Assembly: GCA_934352055.1 (NCBI GenBank)
Contig: CAKRJY010000001.1
Span: forward strand, 248,001-312,000
DNA: 64,000 nt
Origin: an uncultured Lachnospiraceae bacterium
Lineage (GTDB): Bacteria; Bacillota; Clostridia; Lachnospirales; Lachnospiraceae
Direction: 5' to 3'
In this document: positions 54,141 to 62,455 of the stretch, one piece after another
Numbering within the stretch: position 1 is the first letter of the stretch
How the letters are laid out: each line of letters starts with the position of its first letter
Notes under the pieces: model-generated
The model's database searches: none
Seen by the model: only the letters and a program-made list of their open reading frames with translations
Told to the model about the DNA's origin: nothing
Position numbers and translations under genes: made by a program

Positions 54141-54168
54141 AAAAACCGGACGCAATTTGCGTACGGTT
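54141..54168 (-). terminator. Attenuator-like hairpin between scfA and scfB
   Basis: On the minus strand AACCG-T-ACGC pairs with GCGT-C-CGGTT and is followed by TTTTTG. It sits between scfA and scfB, so it may end most scfA transcripts and lower scfB expression, giving more peptide than enzyme. A second hairpin with GGAGC/GCTCC arms lies at about 54197-54225. Confidence 0.55.
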
Positions 54169-54246
54169 GTATTACTTTTTCTTGTTTTAACTACAGAATG
54201 GAGCATCCCACATATGTAGGACGCTCCTCATTGTACAAATATCTGA

Positions 54247-54390
54247 TTAGCGATTGTTTTCGCAGCTCTGGTTACCTACAGTACAAGATGTCTTGCATGC
54301 AGACTGGCAAGATGTCTGGCATTCACCACATCCACCCTTCTTTACTGTATTCTGTAACTTCTTTGTATTTAATGTCTGTACATGTTTCAT
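54247..54390 (-). CDS. scfA: SCIFF peptide (six cysteines in forty-five residues)
   Basis: A 47-residue ribosomal peptide, below usual ORF cut-offs. It begins MKHVQTLNTKKLQNTVKKGG, then has Cys at 21, 24, 28, 32, 36 and 43, within a C-terminal core of the form CGECQTSCQSACKTSC, and ends SCENNR. This matches the SCIFF family, one of the most conserved RiPP-like peptides in Clostridia. AAAGGAGA precedes the ATG at 54390. The maturase gene follows downstream. The modified Thr in the family is in the region between the fourth and fifth Cys (KTSC). Its biological role is not established. Confidence 0.96.
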   Translation of the reverse strand: MKHVQTLNTKKLQNTVKKGGCGECQTSCQSACKTSCTVGNQSCENNR

Positions 54391-54426
54391 TGTAACTATC
54401 TCTCCTTTACTGCTTGATTACGCTAT

Positions 54427-54435
54427 ATTATAGCA
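54427..54435 (-). promoter_or_regulatory. Extended -10 promoter of scfA
   Basis: TGCTATAAT on the minus strand is a perfect extended -10 element 37 bases upstream of the scfA start; no good -35 is visible. It lies between the TIGR04086 gene and scfA, so the SCIFF peptide has its own start signal. Confidence 0.6.
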
Positions 54436-54472
54436 TACAAGCCATCAAAGGAAAAGCCTTTTTTCTGCCAGA

Positions 54473-54838
54473 TCAGCTCAGCATTCCGCCTAACATGGAG
54501 GATCCAATACAAATTGCTGCAGCTGTCAGGATATGTGGCAGCGATGGCATGGTTCCTTTTTGTATTGCAAGCGCTACGACAAACAATGTCAATACATATA
54601 AAAATCCTACCAACAGCCCCCATAAGAATTTTTGTCGTTTTTTCCATTTTCCAATGATAAACCCTCCCACGCCACAAGAAAATACATAGATGACAATAAC
54701 GCCGATCTGTGCCACCATATCCTCTTTTTCTACACGGGAGACTACCACCGTTAATAGCATTAGGAGTAATCCACTCACAATATACATGATCAAAAGGCTG
54801 CGAATCACGCATCCTCTTTGTACTTTTACCTGCTCCAT
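54473..54838 (-). CDS. TIGR04086 family membrane protein
   Basis: A 121-residue protein with four membrane segments (about 12-35, 42-62, 68-90 and 97-118) and a short basic loop GKWKKRQKF between segments two and three. It fits TIGR04086, a small membrane family often found beside the SCIFF and Sec genes in Clostridia, as here. No enzymatic motif is visible. A role with SecDF or in exporting the peptide is only a guess from context. Confidence 0.75.
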   Translation of the reverse strand: MEQVKVQRGCVIRSLLIMYIVSGLLLMLLTVVVSRVEKEDMVAQIGVIVIYVFSCGVGGFIIGKWKKRQKFLWGLLVGFLYVLTLFVVALAIQKGTMPSLPHILTAAAICIGSSMLGGMLS

Positions 54839-54983
54839 GCTCTCCCCTTTCTAGCTTTTTCCTCACATAATGGTTTTGTCTATCTATTATTTATGCAAAT
54901 ACCACTTTCTATATGACTCTTCCATTGCTTTTTCGTTCGAATAATGCTACAATAAACTCCGATATTTTTAGGAGGATTACGGA

Positions 54984-55460
54984 ATGAGTACAGGGTTTAT
55001 TGTATTGATTGTTGTATTGGTCGTTCTCGTAGCTGTAATGGTTGGATTGTATTTTCTCGGCAAGCGTGCAGAGAAAAAACAGGAAGAACAAAACGCTCAG
55101 GTTGAAGCAACTGCACAGAATGTAACCATGCTTATCATTGACAAAAAGAAATTACGTATGAAAGATTCTGGTCTGCCAGAACAGGTTATCGCACAGACAC
55201 CTTTCTATGCAAAGATGTCCAAATTACCAATCGTCAAAGCAAAGGTTGGTCCAAAGGTTATGTCACTGATTTGTGACGCTACTATTTTTGATGATATTCC
55301 TGTAAAGAAGGAAGTAAAAGCCAGAGTCAGCGGACTTTACATTGTAAGTGTTCGTGGTTTACATGGTAAGACAGAAGCTAATGATGGCAAAAAGAAAAAG
55401 GGACTTCGCGCTTGGGCACTTCGCAAGCAAAAAGAACTCAATGCCAGCAAAGACAAATAA
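54984..55460 (+). CDS. Membrane-anchored protein of unknown function
   Basis: A 158-residue protein I do not recognise. Residues 3-26 form one N-terminal membrane segment (rich in Val and Leu), then a Lys/Glu/Gln-rich stretch that looks helical (about 28-45). A globular middle follows (TMLIIDKKKLRMKDSGLPEQV, then KLPIVKAKVGPKVMSLICDATIFDDIPVKKEVKARVSGLYIVSV in outline). The end is very basic (KKKKGLRAWALRKQKELNASKDK region). The anchor and the position suggest a YajC-like topology, but the sequence is not YajC. TAGGAGGATTACGGA precedes the ATG. It is transcribed alone, opposite to the SCIFF genes, and ends at a strong terminator. Confidence 0.85.
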   Translation: MSTGFIVLIVVLVVLVAVMVGLYFLGKRAEKKQEEQNAQVEATAQNVTMLIIDKKKLRMKDSGLPEQVIAQTPFYAKMSKLPIVKAKVGPKVMSLICDATIFDDIPVKKEVKARVSGLYIVSVRGLHGKTEANDGKKKKGLRAWALRKQKELNASKDK

Positions 55461-55473
55461 TATGGTACGTTAA

Positions 55474-55505
55474 AAGGCTTGTCCAATTCGGACAAGCCTT
55501 TTTTA
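55474..55505 (+). terminator. Terminator of the anchored protein gene
   Basis: AAGGCTTGTCC and GGACAAGCCTT form a perfect 11-base stem with a 5-base loop, followed by TTTT and then ACTTT. Confidence 0.94.
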
Positions 55506-55588
55506 CTTTACAACTGCCACATGCAAAGTCTACCTCATTTTTCGGATTCCTCTGTTATTCTTTTTGAAAACTTGTCGATTTGACTTGA

Positions 55589-56476
55589 CTAAAACTCTAT
55601 CTCTCTTAACAGATTACAGATTTTTTCCTCAGAATCTGCACTAACAATTATCACATTCATTTTCATTGCAAGCGCAATTTCCGAAACAGATAGAATTTTT
55701 TCTCTGAGATTCTTTGAAATAGGAAAATCTTTTTTATCAAGAGTCTCTTCAAGAAGATTTCTTACAATTTCTAAATCTTCCGCTTTACCCTCTGCTTTTC
55801 CAGCGTTACGTTCGTCTTTCATTAATTCTTCTAATAACATATAACGCCTCCCCATTTCTCGATCGTCTTTGATTTTCGCAACTGATTTCTGTAGGCGCTG
55901 TACAAATGCATCACTGTATTCCTTATTACTCTCTTCAAGGTTAGCTCCCACATACTTTAGAAATTTAACGAGGTCTTCTGATACGTCATCCTCGTTTTGC
56001 CCAGCAGTACTTAAAAATACAGTATGGCTTCCATCATTATAGTGATATGCCGGTTCTTCTTCAATAATTTGACGCCTCGTGTACTTATATTTTTTTAATC
56101 CCACTGGATCGAAGTCACATATGAATATAACATACGTATCGGGTAGATTTTCATAATCAATCCCCGTCCCTAATAGTTCCATATCTATCTGGCTATGATA
56201 GTATCTGGATCTCTTGAATATTTCTACATTTGCAATTTGCATCTCAACATTAAAATGCCGTTCCTTATCATCTTTTAGGTATACATCTAACCGTACCCCT
56301 TTATACTCTGGATTATATACAATACTTTTCTCTGTAGATACTTCTACATGATCTACAGCAATATCCAAAGCACGCTCTATCACGCCTCTAGCATTTTCTT
56401 CGTCTAACATTACTGCTGCAAACATAAAATTATCCTTAAATGTTAATTCTTGTAATGTTTTTCTTCTTTTTTCCAA
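55589..56476 (-). CDS. Rpn/PD-(D/E)XK nuclease-family protein
   Basis: A 295-residue protein of the recombination-promoting nuclease (Rpn, formerly transposase_31 / PDDEXK_2) family. The N-terminus TFKDNFMFAAVM and the nuclease core GVRLDVYLKDDKERHFNVEMQ contain the Asp and Glu-x-Gln of the PD-(D/E)XK site. A C-terminal segment has the GKAEGKAED repeats and short helices usual for the family. These genes are often present in many copies per Lachnospiraceae genome and vary quickly. It is a lone gene here with no IS inverted repeats visible. Confidence 0.87.
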   Translation of the reverse strand: MEKRRKTLQELTFKDNFMFAAVMLDEENARGVIERALDIAVDHVEVSTEKSIVYNPEYKGVRLDVYLKDDKERHFNVEMQIANVEIFKRSRYYHSQIDMELLGTGIDYENLPDTYVIFICDFDPVGLKKYKYTRRQIIEEEPAYHYNDGSHTVFLSTAGQNEDDVSEDLVKFLKYVGANLEESNKEYSDAFVQRLQKSVAKIKDDREMGRRYMLLEELMKDERNAGKAEGKAEDLEIVRNLLEETLDKKDFPISKNLREKILSVSEIALAMKMNVIIVSADSEEKICNLLREIEF

Positions 56477-56562
56477 ACTAATTCCCCCTTGTAAAATTCA
56501 GAGGAATCCGTAGACTCATTATAAGGGAACTATTTTGCTAATGTCAACCGCCTTTCCATAAG

Positions 56563-56991
56563 CTAAGCCGGTCTCACCTTAACCTCCAGCCTGTTTGCTG
56601 CAAGTAAGTTTCCACCACTATACAAATCGTACACAAGCACCACTTTCATATGTGGTTCTTCTGCTTTATACACATCTAGCGTATAGGCATGTGTCACAAT
56701 ATCCAGATCCATACATCCCATCGGGGTTTGCATGGATGTCGTTGTACGCTTGCCCGGTATAAATTCCATAACGCGGTCCATATCTCCCTTGGTAATCATA
56801 CAGCACTGCTGCTCTGCCAGTTCCAAGCGATTCTGAGTACGCCCAATCTCATCTACATGCATATATTGTATGACTGCCTTATCATCCATTTCCCGATATC
56901 TGCCATGATATTCCTGTGTGTTTCTGTCTTCCTGCGAATCCACTGTCTGTGTTGTTGTCATCTCTATTATGATGCGATTATCCATTGCCAT
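56563..56991 (-). CDS. DUF1934 family protein
   Basis: A 142-residue cytoplasmic protein in the DUF1934 (YwiB-like) family of Firmicutes, expected to fold as a calycin-like beta barrel. Alternating polar/nonpolar strands such as RIIIEMTTTQTV, AVIQYMHVDE, MDLDIVTHAYTLDVYKAE and VVLVYDLYSGGNLLAANRLEVKV support that. No catalytic residues are recognised. AGGAAAG precedes the start, and a second ATG lies two codons on. It lies 128 bases downstream of spoIIR on the same strand, with no clear terminator between. Confidence 0.72.
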   Translation of the reverse strand: MAMDNRIIIEMTTTQTVDSQEDRNTQEYHGRYREMDDKAVIQYMHVDEIGRTQNRLELAEQQCCMITKGDMDRVMEFIPGKRTTTSMQTPMGCMDLDIVTHAYTLDVYKAEEPHMKVVLVYDLYSGGNLLAANRLEVKVRPA

Positions 56992-57119
56992 CTTCTCGTC
57001 TTTCCTGCGTTTTATCTTTTATTTCCAAAAGTATTTTCTATAAAGTATATTTATTATACCTTATTCCTCTGATCTGCTCCACACCATTTTCCGATGCGAT
57101 TCCATCATCCACAAATCGC

Positions 57120-57728
57120 CTACAAATAACGAAAACGTATTTCCTTATGAGGCGATTCTATTAATTTTTTGTACTGGTAAAGTGTAAACACCTCATACAT
57201 CTGTTCTTTTTCATCGGCTCCGACAACCTCATATGTATTGTCCCGAAAGCACATATTCGGATACATCACGCACCACCAATTCGCCCCTTTAGCCTGCCCG
57301 ATACGCACCTGCAGCGATGTATAATTCCCTTTGGGCAAATGATATTTTCCATAAAATTTTTCAGGAAAATCCACTTGTTCAATTGCTGCACACACCGGAT
57401 ATGTATATCCCTGCCTTGCAATTTCTTTTTTTGCAACAGCTGTAATATCATCCAGATGTGCGCTTACAATCGCTTCTGTTTCTTCCTTGTCTTTCGCATC
57501 TTTTAACAAGGTACTGACATAAGCCCCCACGCAGTTACGCACCTGCAGCTTTAATGCCTGATCCTCGTCCTCATCGCTGTTTGCAATCACATGAAAACGC
57601 AGCACTTCATTGGCATAATCCTGCTGCAGATGATGTTGCTGTGCCAACGTCACAAACATTCCCACAAATAATAGCACTATACAGATTCTTATATTTTTCC
57701 TTCTTGCATACATTCCATTCATTCCCAT
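57120..57728 (-). CDS. spoIIR: Stage II sporulation protein R
   Basis: A 202-residue SpoIIR, a forespore signal protein that crosses into the intermembrane space and triggers SpoIIGA to cleave pro-sigma-E. An N-terminal membrane anchor or signal (about 9-28) is followed by the family signature LRFHVIANSDEDEDQALKLQVR (read in two parts) and later FPEKFYGKYHLPKGNYTSLQVRIG. This supports a spore-forming organism. Three ATGs lie within the first six codons, so the exact start is uncertain. Confidence 0.95.
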   Translation of the reverse strand: MGMNGMYARRKNIRICIVLLFVGMFVTLAQQHHLQQDYANEVLRFHVIANSDEDEDQALKLQVRNCVGAYVSTLLKDAKDKEETEAIVSAHLDDITAVAKKEIARQGYTYPVCAAIEQVDFPEKFYGKYHLPKGNYTSLQVRIGQAKGANWWCVMYPNMCFRDNTYEVVGADEKEQMYEVFTLYQYKKLIESPHKEIRFRYL

Positions 57729-57819
57729 TCTTTCTCAAACATTTTTGCATCCAGTATTACCAGATGTCTTTGTTCACAGTATGCAACCTTTTCTCTCACC
57801 TAATCATTTTTTGCAAAAT

Positions 57820-59940
57820 TTATTCTACCACCCGAAATCGATATGCTGTATGCAGGCATAAATCTTTCCGGTAATTCATCACCTGATCCTCGTACTTTTC
57901 ATATAAATCCAGGTCGTGGCATCGCAGATGTCCATAACTATTCGTCAAATCCATACCTCTTTTTTCATATGCGTTTTGAATCATTCCGGAAAAATACGCT
58001 GCGGCTTCTTCCTTCAGTTTTTCCGCCTCCATTGGCGCACTATCCTTTTGCATAATATCACCACGAATGGTTACATAGCACTCCACACCATCCCGCAGCG
58101 CCGTATACTCATACGATGCCTTTACGTTTTCCAGGTGAATCTGCCCGCCATCCACATCCATATCTATCCTGCCAACTGCACCACTACACATACCTGCCAC
58201 ATGACCTTCTTCCACATTTACCTTCGCAAGCACCTGATTTTTTCCACTTGCATCTGTCTGCATCAGATAATACCCATCTACAACCGGTAAATCATCCTGA
58301 ACCCCAAGTCCCGGTAAAATGGTATTGCCTCCGCCATTGTACCAATCACATATCATACTTTTAAATGTTGCATCACTCGTATCATTATAATTGGGATTTT
58401 CTTCTAGAAGTTCTGCCAGATAATTTCCCAGGTCTTCATCCATCATTCCTTGTAAACGGCTGATAGCATCGACATCTTTTGCCACAAATACAAGCATGTT
58501 CCCCGGCAATTCCACACCACCATTTCCTTTTTCAACCAACTGCTTCATCAGTGTCTCATCTTCCAAAAAACTTTCCTCTAAAAGAAGTACCTTCACATGA
58601 TTTAAATCCATAATTTTTCCGTTTTCTTCATCCATTTTGCGAATGGCTCCTACCACAGAGGACGCATGTACGGTCAGTTCATCACTCCCTTGCTTTGCTT
58701 TTTCTTTTTCGGAAACGCTTGATAAATCCATATATTTATATGTGAGCACGCATTCCCCATCTTCAGCACAAAGTGTCATGACCATCGGAAAACTTTTATT
58801 TTCTAATTCCTGTGCACTGCAACCACACCCTAAGATGCAAAAGCAGCAACACATAGCCACGACTTTCCACTTATTTTTTTCTTTTTTGTTCTTTCCTTCC
58901 ATCAGCAAAAAGGGCAGGCACAAAGCAATGGGAGAAATCCACAATAACCACACCCCAAGCCCTTTCGTCCGACTGCCATAATAATACTGTGCCAGTCCAA
59001 GAAACAGCATTCCTAATGATGCAAATACATCTACGCACTTATGCGCCTGCATCACTTTTTGCATTTCTTTTGTAACCCCCTGTTTCAAACAATAAATGCT
59101 GTAATGTAATCCACTACCACAAAAGGCAATCAGCCCCACAAAACAAATGCCCGCAACCAAAGCCTCCTGTCTGCGCAAAAAACCTCCGGGAATCACAATA
59201 TTACTCGTAAATATCATAATCGGGATTTTTGCTGCACCAAGCGCCTGACTGCCAAAAGAGCCCAGCAGCATTTCATAGGTCAGAAATAAAATGAAAGCTG
59301 ACAAAAAAATGATTTCGCACGTACCCTTCCAAAGACTTTCTTTGTCCACGCCCTCCTCTAATCCTTTGCCCATAAAAAACGCAAACTGACAGGCAGAGAA
59401 TACTAAAAAAGCCGGATACCAACCCATAAAAGAAAAGCCATATTTTCTCAGCTGCAGCGGGAATAAATTCATCCCCCGCAAGCTGCTTGCCCCAAGTAAA
59501 AGCAAAATGAGCAGCAGAACAAGCATAGGAACAAAGAGAACCTCAAACGTCCGTCCACGCCCTTCTAATCCTGCCCTTCTGCTATATAAAAGCAATAAAA
59601 GAATCATAACAGACAAAATCCAGACAGATTCTTCCGGAAGCAAAAATGTATGCACCAGATCTGTCAATAAAAACAGACCGTAGGCTCCCACCATCAGCAA
59701 ATAGATGCCATATGGCAGATACCAGAAGCTATTTGGTCGAACACCACCTTGCATGCGCTGTAAAAGAGCGCTGGCATACAGACTTGCAAGCAATGCCCCA
59801 AGAAAAATCACCATACCACCGGCATTTGCTGCATTTCGTGCAATCAGATCCGGCAGCAACACGAGTCCCAAGCCCACCATATCAAAAAAGAGCAGTCTTT
59901 TATATTGACGCAATGATATCTTCTCATTTTTCATCCACAT
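57820..59940 (-). CDS. Fused germinant-receptor subunits GerB (permease) and GerC (lipoprotein-like)
   Basis: A 706-residue protein that joins two normally separate subunits. Residues 1 to about 345 form a GerB-type permease of ten membrane segments (ISLRQYKRLLFFDMVGLG start; IFTSNIVIPGGFLRRQEA). From residue 347 (MEGKNKKEKNKWKVV, then CCCFCILGCGC) a basic n-region, hydrophobic stretch and lipobox appear, followed by the Ger(x)C domain to the end (about 360 residues). There is no stop or frameshift between them. An internal ATG at 58902 could begin a separate GerC, but no Shine-Dalgarno precedes it. The start at 59940 uses GGAGG inside the end of gerA, which it overlaps by 17 bases. Confidence 0.88.
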   Translation of the reverse strand: MWMKNEKISLRQYKRLLFFDMVGLGLVLLPDLIARNAANAGGMVIFLGALLASLYASALLQRMQGGVRPNSFWYLPYGIYLLMVGAYGLFLLTDLVHTFLLPEESVWILSVMILLLLLYSRRAGLEGRGRTFEVLFVPMLVLLLILLLLGASSLRGMNLFPLQLRKYGFSFMGWYPAFLVFSACQFAFFMGKGLEEGVDKESLWKGTCEIIFLSAFILFLTYEMLLGSFGSQALGAAKIPIMIFTSNIVIPGGFLRRQEALVAGICFVGLIAFCGSGLHYSIYCLKQGVTKEMQKVMQAHKCVDVFASLGMLFLGLAQYYYGSRTKGLGVWLLWISPIALCLPFLLMEGKNKKEKNKWKVVAMCCCFCILGCGCSAQELENKSFPMVMTLCAEDGECVLTYKYMDLSSVSEKEKAKQGSDELTVHASSVVGAIRKMDEENGKIMDLNHVKVLLLEESFLEDETLMKQLVEKGNGGVELPGNMLVFVAKDVDAISRLQGMMDEDLGNYLAELLEENPNYNDTSDATFKSMICDWYNGGGNTILPGLGVQDDLPVVDGYYLMQTDASGKNQVLAKVNVEEGHVAGMCSGAVGRIDMDVDGGQIHLENVKASYEYTALRDGVECYVTIRGDIMQKDSAPMEAEKLKEEAAAYFSGMIQNAYEKRGMDLTNSYGHLRCHDLDLYEKYEDQVMNYRKDLCLHTAYRFRVVE

Positions 59941-61438
59941 GCAGCGTATCCTCCTTTTTTCGGAATTTCCGTTTTTGCTCCCACCTTGCGTGTACCGAGC
60001 GATAAAGCAGACTCATCAGGGGAAAACGAACCAACGTATCTTTATGACGCGTCTGGGCATCTCCCCGCACTGCAATATAAGGAAGCAGATAAGGCTGTCC
60101 AAAACTTTTAAGCAGCGCTAAATGAATCAATATCGCAAGCATCGCCCATAAGAATCCAAAAAAGCCCAGCCATGCGCTCATGAAAATAACAAAAAACTTG
60201 AGCATACGAAATGCCCCTGCGAACTCTTCATTTGGAATAGAAAAAGAGCAAAGTGCCGTAAATGCAACGACAATGACAACTATCGGGCTGACAATATTTG
60301 CATCCACTGCCGCCTGTCCAATAATTAATCCACCTACAATACCAATCGTATTTCCCATAACACCGGGCAATCGCACCCCTGCTTCGCGTAACAACTCAAA
60401 GGATAACTCCATCAAAAGCACTTCCACCACAGCGGGAAATGGCACGCCTAGTCTTGCTGCGGCAAACGACATCAAAAGCGTTGTCGGCAAAATCCCTGTC
60501 TGAAAATTCGTCACAGCAAGATACAGACCGGGTAAAGCCACTGCTAAAAAAGAGGCAACATAACGCAACAGACGACCAAAGGACGCCACAATCGGTCTCT
60601 GGTAATAATCATCTGCCGTCTGAATAAAAGAATTGTAGTCCGCCGGAACAACCAGTGCCGCCGGCGAGTTATTACACAAAACAACCACTTTTCCATCTAA
60701 AACAGCCATAACTGCCCGATCCGGACGCAACGTGGACTGCACTTGCGGAAAGGGAGACAACCATGTTTCTTCCGTCAGCTGTTCTGCCATTCCACTATCT
60801 AAAATGCCGTCAATCCAAAAATCGGAAAGGCGTGTTTTGACATGATCTACCAGACCCTTTTTCACAATTCCATCCATGTATACGACAGTTACAAGCGTAT
60901 TCGTCCGCACACCAAGACTTAAATTTTCCATCTTCAAATCCGGCGATTGCAGGCGTTTTCGCAGCAAAGCAGTATTGATTTTCACATTCTCATGAAAGCC
61001 TTCATTGGAACCACGCAACACTTTTTCAGAATCCGTATCACGCACGGCTGCGCCGGGATACCCCTTGTCCGGTATTTTCATTGCATGTGTAAAGCCATCA
61101 ATCAGCAGAATTGCATCGCCGGTCAAGAGCCCTGCTGCTGCCTGTCTGGCATCATCATAAAGAACAAAATCGGAAAGCCCTTCGCCGTTTTCTTCCAGTT
61201 TTTTATAGATTTCTTCTTCCGGCATAGATGACAGCCGGTTTAAAAATTGACCGATTGCCGTCGTCTCGAACATCACGGATGACATCGTAATCTCAATATA
61301 AATCAAAAAACATGAAATGCCCTGATTTCTGCCTAATGTCATTTCCCGCTGCAAAATATCGTCGCAATGTGCAAAGAGCTGCTTTAATGCTTGTTTGTCC
61401 TTCGTAATCTCCCCCGTAAACGAATAGTCTTGCTCCAT
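59924..61438 (-). CDS. gerA: Spore germination protein, GerA (A-subunit) family
   Basis: A 504-residue A subunit of a Ger-type nutrient germinant receptor in the spore inner membrane. The N-terminal soluble domain (about 1-280) includes GDAILLIDGFTHAMKI and RGSNEGFHENVKINTALLRKRL, the family hallmark, in two stretches. The membrane domain follows with YVASFLAVALPGLYLAVTNF and PFPAVVEVLLMELSFELLREAG, also a hallmark. The last 60 residues are a basic cytosolic tail. It is followed by the B-C fusion, so the full A, B and C set is present. The diverged repeat element lies just upstream. Confidence 0.95.
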   Translation of the reverse strand: MEQDYSFTGEITKDKQALKQLFAHCDDILQREMTLGRNQGISCFLIYIEITMSSVMFETTAIGQFLNRLSSMPEEEIYKKLEENGEGLSDFVLYDDARQAAAGLLTGDAILLIDGFTHAMKIPDKGYPGAAVRDTDSEKVLRGSNEGFHENVKINTALLRKRLQSPDLKMENLSLGVRTNTLVTVVYMDGIVKKGLVDHVKTRLSDFWIDGILDSGMAEQLTEETWLSPFPQVQSTLRPDRAVMAVLDGKVVVLCNNSPAALVVPADYNSFIQTADDYYQRPIVASFGRLLRYVASFLAVALPGLYLAVTNFQTGILPTTLLMSFAAARLGVPFPAVVEVLLMELSFELLREAGVRLPGVMGNTIGIVGGLIIGQAAVDANIVSPIVVIVVAFTALCSFSIPNEEFAGAFRMLKFFVIFMSAWLGFFGFLWAMLAILIHLALLKSFGQPYLLPYIAVRGDAQTRHKDTLVRFPLMSLLYRSVHARWEQKRKFRKKEDTLHVDEK

Positions 61439-61454
61439 CCAAACCTCATTCCCC

Positions 61455-61712
61455 CACGCCGGGCGTCCTGTGTGAAGCAGATGACAAGTTCATAGAATCT
61501 CTTAGGAACGACGCCCCTGAATATCTGCATGTGGGCGGACACCCTCCCAATACCTGTCGAAGCCGCGTAAGAACAATTTAACATCAGGCATTCCTCTTCT
61601 TTTTGAGTCTTAATAACGTCGTCTCCAAAGTTTCATCCTTCGCCTGCCCCAGCCCCAACAGAAGTTGCGCATGCCATATTCTCCTCTGCTTCACACAGGA
61701 CGCCCGACGCAG
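61455..61712. repeat. Second, diverged copy of the structured repeat, within a 20-bp inverted repeat
   Basis: GGGCGTCCTGTGTGAAGCAG (61461-61480) and its exact inverse (61686-61705) bound this stretch. Between them, 61484-61600 matches the right arm of the 4820-5417 element: ACAAGTTC, ATCTCTTA, GCAGATAT (as ATATCTGC), GGCGGACA and GTCGAAGC occur in the same order and spacing. The other arm and the folded core are missing. The ORFs here are not supported as genes; one reads through the element on the minus strand. Confidence 0.7.
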
Positions 61713-61726
61713 CTTATACGTTGATA

Positions 61727-61751
61727 TAAAAAAGACAGGCTTTCGCCTGTC
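61727..61751 (-). terminator. Terminator of the GntR gene
   Basis: GACAGGC-TTTC-GCCTGTC (61734-61751, 7-base stem) followed on the minus strand by TTTTTTATA. It ends the ispE-GntR transcript before the repeat. Confidence 0.92.
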
Positions 61752-61776
61752 TCTAGTATGTCTTATAAATTGTAAA

Positions 61777-62451
61777 TTATGCCTGTTCCTGGATAACAAC
61801 ACGCACAGCCTCAATCTGGTTTTCCAAATGCTGATGCATAATCTCTTTCACGTAATCCGTATCCTTCTTTTCGAATCCGTCAATAATCTTCGCATGTTCC
61901 TCTACCAGTTGATGGTAGGTGCTATTTCCTTTTACATATTCATAACGATAACGGTATGTCTGTTCACGCATATTGTTAACAATGTTCTCCAGCTTTGGAT
62001 TATTCGCCATACGATAAATCACATTGTGAAAACTTTCGTCAGCTTCCACAATCCGACGTACATCACCTGATCTTGTCGCAATTTCAAAATCCTTCATGGA
62101 ATCCTTCAGTTCTAACAATTGTTCCGGTGTCATGCGTTCTGCTGCCATACTTACCGCAAGTTCGTCGAGTGCATCACGAATTTCGAGTACATCCTGCAAA
62201 TCTTTCTCCGTCATCTTTGCAACCTGCGCACCTTTACGTGGAATCGTTACGGCAAGCCCCTCCTGTTCCAACATACGGATTGCTTCTCTGATTGGTGTTC
62301 TGCTTACCCCCAATTTATTTGCAAGATGCATTTCCATCAATCGTTCACCAGGCTTTAAGTCCCCTCGTAAAATCGCGTTGCGCAATGTATTAAATACCAC
62401 ATCTCGCAGTGGCAAATAGGAATCCATATCCAACTGTAATTCTTCGCTCAT
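61777..62451 (-). CDS. GntR-family regulator, FadR/FCD subfamily
   Basis: A 224-residue regulator. The winged helix shows LRDVVFNTLRNAILRGDLKPGERL and VSRTPIREAIRMLEQEGL, with the recognition helix in it. The C-terminal FCD domain (about 95-220) is all helical and keeps the metal-binding residues, including His in DESFHNVIYRMA. FCD regulators usually sense small organic acids. The start at 62451 has AGGAGA upstream and lies 4 bases after the ispE stop, so it is co-transcribed with ispE; control of isoprenoid genes is not implied. Confidence 0.93.
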   Translation of the reverse strand: MSEELQLDMDSYLPLRDVVFNTLRNAILRGDLKPGERLMEMHLANKLGVSRTPIREAIRMLEQEGLAVTIPRKGAQVAKMTEKDLQDVLEIRDALDELAVSMAAERMTPEQLLELKDSMKDFEIATRSGDVRRIVEADESFHNVIYRMANNPKLENIVNNMREQTYRYRYEYVKGNSTYHQLVEEHAKIIDGFEKKDTDYVKEIMHQHLENQIEAVRVVIQEQA

Positions 62452-62455
62452 TATA

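Noticed and set aside
58890..58910. Separate gerC gene starting at the internal ATG at 58902
   Set aside because: No Shine-Dalgarno precedes it and the permease frame continues through without a stop. Kept as an open question in the fusion finding.
61384..61814. Two minus-strand ORFs over the second repeat
   Set aside because: They cross the 20-bp inverted repeat and the repeat arm, share strings only with repeat reads, and overlap the gerA start and the GntR terminator.
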